Shown in pieces: positions 53,517 to 58,114 of a DNA stretch of 58,114 bases. Each line of letters opens with the position of its first letter. Within the stretch, counting starts at the first letter, position 1. Origin of the DNA: T3Sed10-241 sp036796255 (GTDB lineage: Bacteria; Bacteroidota; Bacteroidia; Flavobacteriales_D; Cryomorphaceae); NCBI GenBank assembly GCA_036796255.1, contig DAIRDH010000017.1, positions 1-58,114 of the forward strand, given 5' to 3'. The notes under the pieces were generated by a model. The model saw only the letters and a list, made by a program, of their open reading frames with translations, searched no databases and was not told the origin of the DNA. The position numbers and the translations under genes are program-made.

Positions 53517-54713
53517 TCAGGCTTTGAAAAAAGCCACGCTCGCCCCTACCCAATCTTTGTCCTTGTTGTAGCGCACGCCTACCATTTCACCTTTGCTTAC
53601 GCGCACAAGGTTGTTGACCAATTTGACTTTGGGCTCACCTTTTTCCCAGATCATGAGCATGCGTATTTCGAACTTGGCAGGACCAGTAGGCGTCTCGATG
53701 ACAGAGGCGTAATTTACTTTACGTTGCAAAATGAAGTTTTCGCGGTCTACAACCCCATCGAGGTCCTCGGCGGTGATGTGAAGATTTACACCTGTTCCGG
53801 CAAAGGAATACAAGGGCTTGAGCACGTAATTCTCCAGATCTTCGGGATAGGCGTCGACGTCGCTCAGGTAGCGGCACTCGGGCACATACTTTCCTGAAAA
53901 GAGCGGCATGGTGAACTTGCTGATCCTGAAAAACCAGTTGGGGTGGCCCACCCACTCCACATCCACCTCATCCATAAAATCGAAATCGCGCTCAAGCTCT
54001 GGACGCTGCTCCAATTCGTCAAAAATCACACGGTTGAAAATACGTTCTATCTTCACTTCTTTGCCAGCTTCATTCGTATAGAAAAGCTGCTTATCGCGCT
54101 TTTTCATTTTCGAAATGCACAGCACTTTGATGCCGAGATGGGCCGCAGCCACATAAAAATCGATGGATGTGGCCTGCTTTTCGGGCTCTATTTCCAGCAG
54201 CACCACATTGCGCGGGTTGTGATCACCCACGATCACCTCGCGCAGCAAGGCAATATACTGCTCTGAATCCAGACCTCCGAAGTAAGAAGTACGGTCTTCG
54301 GGTATGTCATAAACCTCCTTATAAGCATGTGAAAGTAAATCCTGGAAGAAGTATAAAGAAGGAAATCCCTGTACCTCTATTAGTTGCGGGATTATACCAC
54401 CATTTCCATCTTCACAAATCCCAAAATCCAGCACAAGAAAGCGTGTATGCTCGTCCTCATTGGGCACTTTCATAGATGGATGCTTGATGGCACCTTCGGT
54501 AAGGGTTTTGAAATCGGGACGTGTGATTACCTCATTGATTTCCTCGCAGGCCTCAATGAGCATGGCCTTAAGCCGATTATCGATAAAAACCGGCGTTTCG
54601 CAGAGGCGAAATTTGGGCGTGTGCTGGTATTTGCTTGATACCGCTTTTTTGAAAGCCTCGTACTTCTCGGGGCTGAAGGCAGCGTTATAGGCCTTCCTGA
54701 TCTCATTTTCCAT
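53517..54713 (-). CDS. ATP-grasp-like ligase of unknown specificity
   Basis: 398 aa. C-terminal half resembles an ATP-grasp core: NYVLKPLYSFAGTGVNLHIT (ATP Lys and flexible glycine loop), ENFILQRKVNYAS, KFEIRMLMIWEKGEPKVKLV, and NNLVRVSKGEMVGVRYNKDK. The N-terminal half (FIDNRLKAMLIEACEEINEV, PQLIEVQGFPSLYFFQDLLS) suggests substrate binding, in the style of glutathionylspermidine synthetase-like or circularly permuted ATP-grasp proteins. Family only tentative. Starts 1 bp after the amidotransferase stop, so the two are coupled and may act as one complex (ammonia transfer). Confidence 0.75.
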   Translation of the reverse strand: MENEIRKAYNAAFSPEKYEAFKKAVSSKYQHTPKFRLCETPVFIDNRLKAMLIEACEEINEVITRPDFKTLTEGAIKHPSMKVPNEDEHTRFLVLDFGICEDGNGGIIPQLIEVQGFPSLYFFQDLLSHAYKEVYDIPEDRTSYFGGLDSEQYIALLREVIVGDHNPRNVVLLEIEPEKQATSIDFYVAAAHLGIKVLCISKMKKRDKQLFYTNEAGKEVKIERIFNRVIFDELEQRPELERDFDFMDEVDVEWVGHPNWFFRISKFTMPLFSGKYVPECRYLSDVDAYPEDLENYVLKPLYSFAGTGVNLHITAEDLDGVVDRENFILQRKVNYASVIETPTGPAKFEIRMLMIWEKGEPKVKLVNNLVRVSKGEMVGVRYNKDKDWVGASVAFFKA

Positions 54714-54714
54714 G

Positions 54715-55539
54715 CTAGACGCTTACGTTGGTATCAACAGTCAATTTGGCAATGGCATTCTCAATAAATGACGGAATAATTGCGCGTTGTGTACGGGCAA
54801 TTTTTTCTGGCTGCTCAAGGCTGCGCACCATGTCATTGTATTTTCTAATGCTGTAATTCTTCAGCACCGTTTCCTTGGTCTCGGGCTTGGCAAAATATAC
54901 TTTCATTCCGTAAGGGTCGGCTTCCGGGTGAAACTGGGTGCCGACAAACTCATCGGAAAACCTCACTGCCATGATGGCCCTTTCGTACAGCACCGTAGAA
55001 CGCATTTTTTCCAAAGATAGGATTTTGGCGCCGTGCTCTTCAAACACTTTAAGCCGGGGCTGCACCAGCTGCCAGTCACGGCTGTCAACAACGTAATAAG
55101 GGTCGTCGAGGTCATTGAGCAGCGGATCTTTCTTGCCAGCTTCAGTTTTGTGACAAGGATATACTCCAAATGAAGTTACCACCCTTCTTGTGATGGTGCC
55201 CAATCCAAAGTGGTGGCAAGCCATTTGAAAAGAATGGCAAATGAAAAATGCATGTTTCTTCTTGCTTTCTTCCTCAGTGGTATTGTTATGGTGCCAAAGT
55301 TCATCGATAAGCGCAGCCCACTTTTTCTCCCAAATACCGTTACCTTCCAGCGGATTTCCCGGACCTCCTGAAGTGATATAAATATCATAAGATAAATCAG
55401 GTACCTCATTGTCGATGCGCACGTCATATTCTTTCCAGTCCAACTCCTCTTCGTACTCAGCGAGAATTTCGCGCAGGGCACGCATACCTTGATTGGGATG
55501 TCCTTCGTACATATTGAGCAAAGCCAACTTCAATTTCAT
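54715..55539 (-). CDS. Class I glutamine amidotransferase (GMP synthase-like GATase)
   Basis: 274 aa from ATG 55539; MKLKLALLNMYEG is the expected start of the fold, so the 10 extra codons are left out. Class I GATase triad: nucleophile Cys101 in AFFICHSFQMACHHFG (Gly of the classic GxCxG is missing), oxyanion YITSGGPGNPLEGNG, and His204-x-Glu206 in VGTQFHPEADP. It hydrolyses Gln (or another amide) to give ammonia, or acts as an amide hydrolase. Length beyond the core (C-terminal helix RSLEQPEKIARTQRAIIPSF) is unusual. Paired with the following ATP-grasp-like gene. Confidence 0.88.
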   Translation of the reverse strand: MKLKLALLNMYEGHPNQGMRALREILAEYEEELDWKEYDVRIDNEVPDLSYDIYITSGGPGNPLEGNGIWEKKWAALIDELWHHNNTTEEESKKKHAFFICHSFQMACHHFGLGTITRRVVTSFGVYPCHKTEAGKKDPLLNDLDDPYYVVDSRDWQLVQPRLKVFEEHGAKILSLEKMRSTVLYERAIMAVRFSDEFVGTQFHPEADPYGMKVYFAKPETKETVLKNYSIRKYNDMVRSLEQPEKIARTQRAIIPSFIENAIAKLTVDTNVSV

Positions 55540-55600
55540 CCGTCTACTAAGTTTACCTTTTAGGGTCATTCAATGATAAAAGCACAGCGAGCACAGGTAA

Positions 55601-55638
55601 GAAAAAATAAGGACTACAGCTGAGAAGCCGCAGTCCTT
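55601..55638 (-). terminator. Terminator between ATP-grasp/KAAP gene and the GATase gene
   Basis: Minus strand: AAGGACTGCGGC (55638-55627), loop TTCTCA, GCTGTAGTCCTT (55620-55609), then ATTTTTTC. 12-nt arms with one mismatch and one G-T type pair, 10 bp after the stop of the upstream gene. It should reduce transcription into the GATase gene. Confidence 0.75.
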
Positions 55639-55647
55639 AAAGTATCT

Positions 55648-57213
55648 CTACTTTTTTGTTTTGGGTGCAGCTGCCTTTGACGCAGCCTTGGCGGCTGGCT
55701 TCGGTGCAGCTGGTTTGGGGGTAGCTTTAGGGGCAGCTGGTTTGGCAGCAGCTGCTTTGGCCGTAGTTGTTTTTGCTTTTGCAGGAGCTGATTTATTTGC
55801 AGCTTTTGCAGTGCCTGCATTAGGTGTTGGTCTAGCCGTTACAGCTTTGGCCTTTGAAGTATTCGACGCGGCTTTAGCTGCAGCTGGTTTTACCGCAGAT
55901 GGCTTTGTAGCAGCCTTTGCAGGTGCTGGCTTGGCAGCTTTTGGGGTCACCACTTTCTCGACAGCCTTGGCCTCAGGTACGCTGGCAGCTGCAGTTTTTG
56001 GAGCGGCAGTGGGTGCAGCTTTTATGGAGCTTGCTTTCGGCTTGGGAGCAGCTTTGGCCTTTGGAGCAGCTTTGGCNNNNNNNNNNNNNNNNNNNNNNNN
56101 NNNNNNNNNNNNNNNNNNNNNNNNNNNNNNNNNNNNNNNNNNNNNNNNNNNNNNNNNNNNNNNNNNNNNNNNNNNNGGAGCAGCTTTGGCCTTTGGAGCA
56201 GCTTTGGCAACCATGGTTTTCTTAGGTGCCGCGGTCTTGGCGGCAGGTGCTGTAGCTGCTTCTTTGGCTACCTGACCCATCTGGTTGGTGATAAAAGTTC
56301 CCCAAGTCAGGTTCATTTTGCCTGGCTTTTGGGCCAGTGCACGCTTGATGGCCATGTCGGCAGCGTTTTCCACAATCCACTCGAAGTTGTCCTGACCTAC
56401 GCTGTGTATGTCGGCATCGGGAGCTGGGTTGCAGAAGTCGATGGCATAAGGCACGCCGTCACGGATGGCAAACTCAACGGTGTTGAAGTCGTATCCAAGG
56501 GCTTGGTTGAGCTTGATCACACCCTGACGCACTTTTTCAAGCATGGCCTTGGCAACCGGCGCTCCATCGCGCACATACCTGAGGTGGTGTGGGTTGCGTG
56601 GCTCGTATTGCATGATGTGCACGTTGTCGCCACCGAGGCAATAGCAACGGAAATACTCTGTAAATTCAATTTCTTCCTGAAGCATCATCACAAGTTGGTC
56701 GGTCTCGGCGTGCTTGGCAAAAAGGTCGTCGGCATTTTCAACACGGTATACACTCTTCCAACCACCCCCTGCATGGGGCTTCATATAAGCCGGAAAGCCT
56801 ACATATTCGAAAATGCCTTTCCAGTCAAAAGGGAATTTCAGGTTGCGGAATGAATTCTCGTCGGTATCGTCAGGACGCGCATGTGAAGGCAAAATCACGG
56901 TTTTGGGCACAGCCACGCCCACTTTTTCGGCAAGGGCATTGTTGAAGAACTTCTCATCGGCACTCCACCAAAAAGGATTGTTGATCACTGCCGCACCTCC
57001 AATGGCTGCATTCTTGAGGTATGCTCGGTAGAAAGGCACATCTTGTGAAATGCGGTCGATAATCACCGCATATTCCGTTGGTACAGCTTGTTGCACCTTG
57101 TCGATGGAGACAGCTTCAGCGATCACACCGCTAACTTTCTTGTCATTGACGCGGTCTATAAATGCTTGAGGGAAAGTATTTTCCTGACCGAAGAGGATTC
57201 CAATTTTTTTCAT
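55648..57213 (-). CDS. ATP-grasp ligase with Ala/Lys/Pro-rich repeat tail, broken by assembly gap
   Basis: 521 codons as drawn, including 100 N. Residues 1-315 are an ATP-grasp enzyme of the RimK/D-Ala-D-Ala ligase kind: GFPAYMKPHAGGGWKSVYRV (ATP Lys and glycine loop), MMLQEEIEFTEYFRCYCLGG, NTVEFAIRDGVPYAIDFCNP (metal Glu, Asp, Asn). From about residue 318 to the end it is Ala/Lys/Pro-rich, with KAKAAP hexamer repeats (18-bp unit) on both sides of the gap and AKPAAPKATPKPAAPK near the end, very basic and like histone H1/AlgP tails. True length unknown because of the gap; frame across it is not proven. Ends in a terminator; its upstream neighbour is an esterase 35 bp away. Confidence 0.85.
   Translation of the reverse strand: MKKIGILFGQENTFPQAFIDRVNDKKVSGVIAEAVSIDKVQQAVPTEYAVIIDRISQDVPFYRAYLKNAAIGGAAVINNPFWWSADEKFFNNALAEKVGVAVPKTVILPSHARPDDTDENSFRNLKFPFDWKGIFEYVGFPAYMKPHAGGGWKSVYRVENADDLFAKHAETDQLVMMLQEEIEFTEYFRCYCLGGDNVHIMQYEPRNPHHLRYVRDGAPVAKAMLEKVRQGVIKLNQALGYDFNTVEFAIRDGVPYAIDFCNPAPDADIHSVGQDNFEWIVENAADMAIKRALAQKPGKMNLTWGTFITNQMGQVAKEAATAPAAKTAAPKKTMVAKAAPKAKAAXXXXXXXXXXXXXXXXXXXXXXXXXXXXXXXXXXAKAAPKAKAAPKPKASSIKAAPTAAPKTAAASVPEAKAVEKVVTPKAAKPAPAKAATKPSAVKPAAAKAASNTSKAKAVTARPTPNAGTAKAANKSAPAKAKTTTAKAAAAKPAAPKATPKPAAPKPAAKAASKAAAPKTKK
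56040..56213. repeat. 18-bp tandem repeat encoding KAKAAP units, interrupted by assembly gap
   Basis: The plus-strand unit GGAGCAGCTTTGGCCTTT is repeated on both sides of a run of N from 56077 to 56176. Exactly 100 N is the usual placeholder for a gap of unknown size, so the tandem repeat is probably longer than shown and could not be assembled. Confidence 0.85.
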
Positions 57214-57248
57214 TTTGTAAGGCTTACTGTGTAGTTTTTAATCCGGAT

Positions 57249-57953
57249 TTAAAGCAAAGATAAATACTTCGGAAACATCTGCTTCCAAAGTGGCCAATCG
57301 TGATCGGCCCACTTGAACTCGTCGAGCCAGTGGCCGATTCCCTTTTGGTTAAGAAGGTGCGATAAGTGGAGGTTGTCGTCCTTGCAGATGTCCCATTCTC
57401 CGTAACCAAGGGTGATTCTTAAGTTCCACAAATCGGGGTTGTTGTTACCTGGAAGGTAGTCGACTGGATTGTTGAAATAAACATCGTCGCCATAATAGCC
57501 GTCCATAAAGCTGCGGATGTCGAAAGCGCCGCTCATACTAAAGACGTGGCTCACCAGGTCGGGATGCTTGAAGGCAAAATTGACAGCATGGTAACCGCCA
57601 AAACTCGCGCCCGCCACTGCGACTTTTTGGACACCATAACTGTGGCGCAAGGAGCCAATAATCTCTTCACAAATGAACCTGTCGTAAACTTCGTGGTTGC
57701 GAATGCGGTCGGCGGGGTGGATGCGCTTGTTGTACCAGCTGTACTTGTCGATGCTGTCCACGCAGTACAACTTCACTTTACCATCGTTAACCAATTGCGC
57801 GGCAGAATGCACGAGGCGCGTGTCCTTGGCCTGGAAATAACTGCCCATAGTGGTGGGAAATACAATAACGGGGGTGCCAAAATGGCCGTAGATGAGCATT
57901 TCAAAATTCTTGCTCAGGGTCGGTGAATACCACCTCACATATTCTTCTTTCAC
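57249..57953 (-). CDS. Esterase family protein (alpha/beta hydrolase)
   Basis: 234 aa, cytoplasmic. KEEYVRWYSPTLSKNFEMLI is the N-terminal strand of the putative-esterase fold; HFGTPVIVFPTTMGSYFQAK follows. Nucleophile elbow AVAGASFGGYHAVNFAFKHP (Ser in GASFGG), acid in the LGYGEWDICKDDN area, and His in FKWADHDWPLWKQMFPKYLS. 35 bp upstream of the ATP-grasp/KAAP-tail gene; probably the first gene of the minus-strand operon, preceded by a consensus promoter element. Confidence 0.88.
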   Translation of the reverse strand: MKEEYVRWYSPTLSKNFEMLIYGHFGTPVIVFPTTMGSYFQAKDTRLVHSAAQLVNDGKVKLYCVDSIDKYSWYNKRIHPADRIRNHEVYDRFICEEIIGSLRHSYGVQKVAVAGASFGGYHAVNFAFKHPDLVSHVFSMSGAFDIRSFMDGYYGDDVYFNNPVDYLPGNNNPDLWNLRITLGYGEWDICKDDNLHLSHLLNQKGIGHWLDEFKWADHDWPLWKQMFPKYLSLL

Positions 57954-58012
57954 GTATTGAAAATTGGTATTGGCTGAACCAGCTGTGAAATATCGCGGTG
58001 TAATTGAAAGTG

Positions 58013-58020
58013 CAAATGTA
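58013..58020 (-). promoter_or_regulatory. -7 element of the esterase/ATP-grasp operon
   Basis: Minus-strand TACATTTG, exact TAnnTTTG, 60-67 bp before ATG 57953. Confidence 0.55.
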
Positions 58021-58057
58021 ATATTTACAGTGGTTTAATGATATGTTGATGAAAGAA

Positions 58058-58114
58058 TTATTCGGTGAATGAAAAAACGTGCTCGGCCGGTGATTCGGGT
58101 CCGTTGTTGTAAAG
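58058..58114 (-). CDS. Possible C-terminal end of a further minus-strand gene
   Basis: An open frame enters from the right edge and reads LYNNGPESPAEHVFSFTE, then TAA at 58060-58058. The residue mix and codon choice look coding, more than in the other frames here, but 18 residues are too few to name a family. Confidence 0.4.
   Translation of the reverse strand, partial: LYNNGPESPAEHVFSFTE

Noticed and set aside
55661..56275. Plus-strand Ala/Gly/Phe-rich ORF opposite the ATP-grasp tail
   Set aside because: It is the mirror image of the 18-bp repeat; low complexity on one strand opens frames on the other.

Overview
The window comes from a member of the phylum Bacteroidota (Flavobacteriia-like; genus not determined). 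Evidence: a type IX secretion (T9SS) sorting domain, lipoproteins with an acidic stretch after the lipobox Cys, a propeller/Y_Y_Y sensor kinase paired with a LytTR regulator, an arsenosugar-type radical SAM cluster, DUF349 and SIMPL proteins, A-rich leaders without Shine-Dalgarno sites, and many copies of the Bacteroidota -7 promoter element TAnnTTTG.

Layout. 1-2.5 kb: the 5' end of a DUF4139-type exported protein (-) and two tandem outer-membrane beta-barrel paralogues, the first broken by an in-frame TAA. 2.8-12.5 kb: a LytS/LytTR-type two-component pair, a lipoprotein directly downstream, an AT-rich HEPN-motif gene bounded by inverted repeats, and a lipoprotein plus T9SS-exported protein operon. 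The two lipoprotein promoters carry matching paired operators with a 21-bp repeat, which probably define a small LytTR regulon. 13.8-17 kb: an arsenosugar-associated set (radical SAM protein, AhpD-like protein, glycosyltransferase, divergent DUF547 lipoprotein). 17-32.6 kb: mostly housekeeping and stress genes: YajQ, an MFS transporter, a bacterial eRF1-like (baeRF) protein, DUF3820, SDR, nitroreductase plus two pirins, Lrp/AsnC, SIMPL, enoyl-CoA hydratase, PAS-SpoIIE phosphatase, DUF349 and a BamE-like lipoprotein.

32.6-48.4 kb is one long minus-strand run. tpiA and prmA overlap head to tail and lead into two giant exported proteins (1480 aa and 2452 aa, the latter with TPR, PD40, coiled-coil and SPOR segments), then clpS, an M48 lipoprotein protease, a degenerate NUDIX/wHTH regulator and a small conserved gene.

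50-58 kb is the most interesting region. Two converging gene groups encode three ATP-grasp or ATP-grasp-like proteins, a class I glutamine amidotransferase, two esterases and an M17 aminopeptidase. One ATP-grasp protein has a roughly 200-residue Ala/Lys/Pro tail of KAKAAP-type repeats, interrupted by a 100-N assembly gap. The content suggests an amide- or peptide-forming system with its own hydrolases; no product can be assigned from sequence alone. A 13-mer, TTTTGCCGYAAGG, also recurs seven times on both strands, in all codon phases and once between genes, which looks like a genome-wide DNA signal rather than a protein motif.
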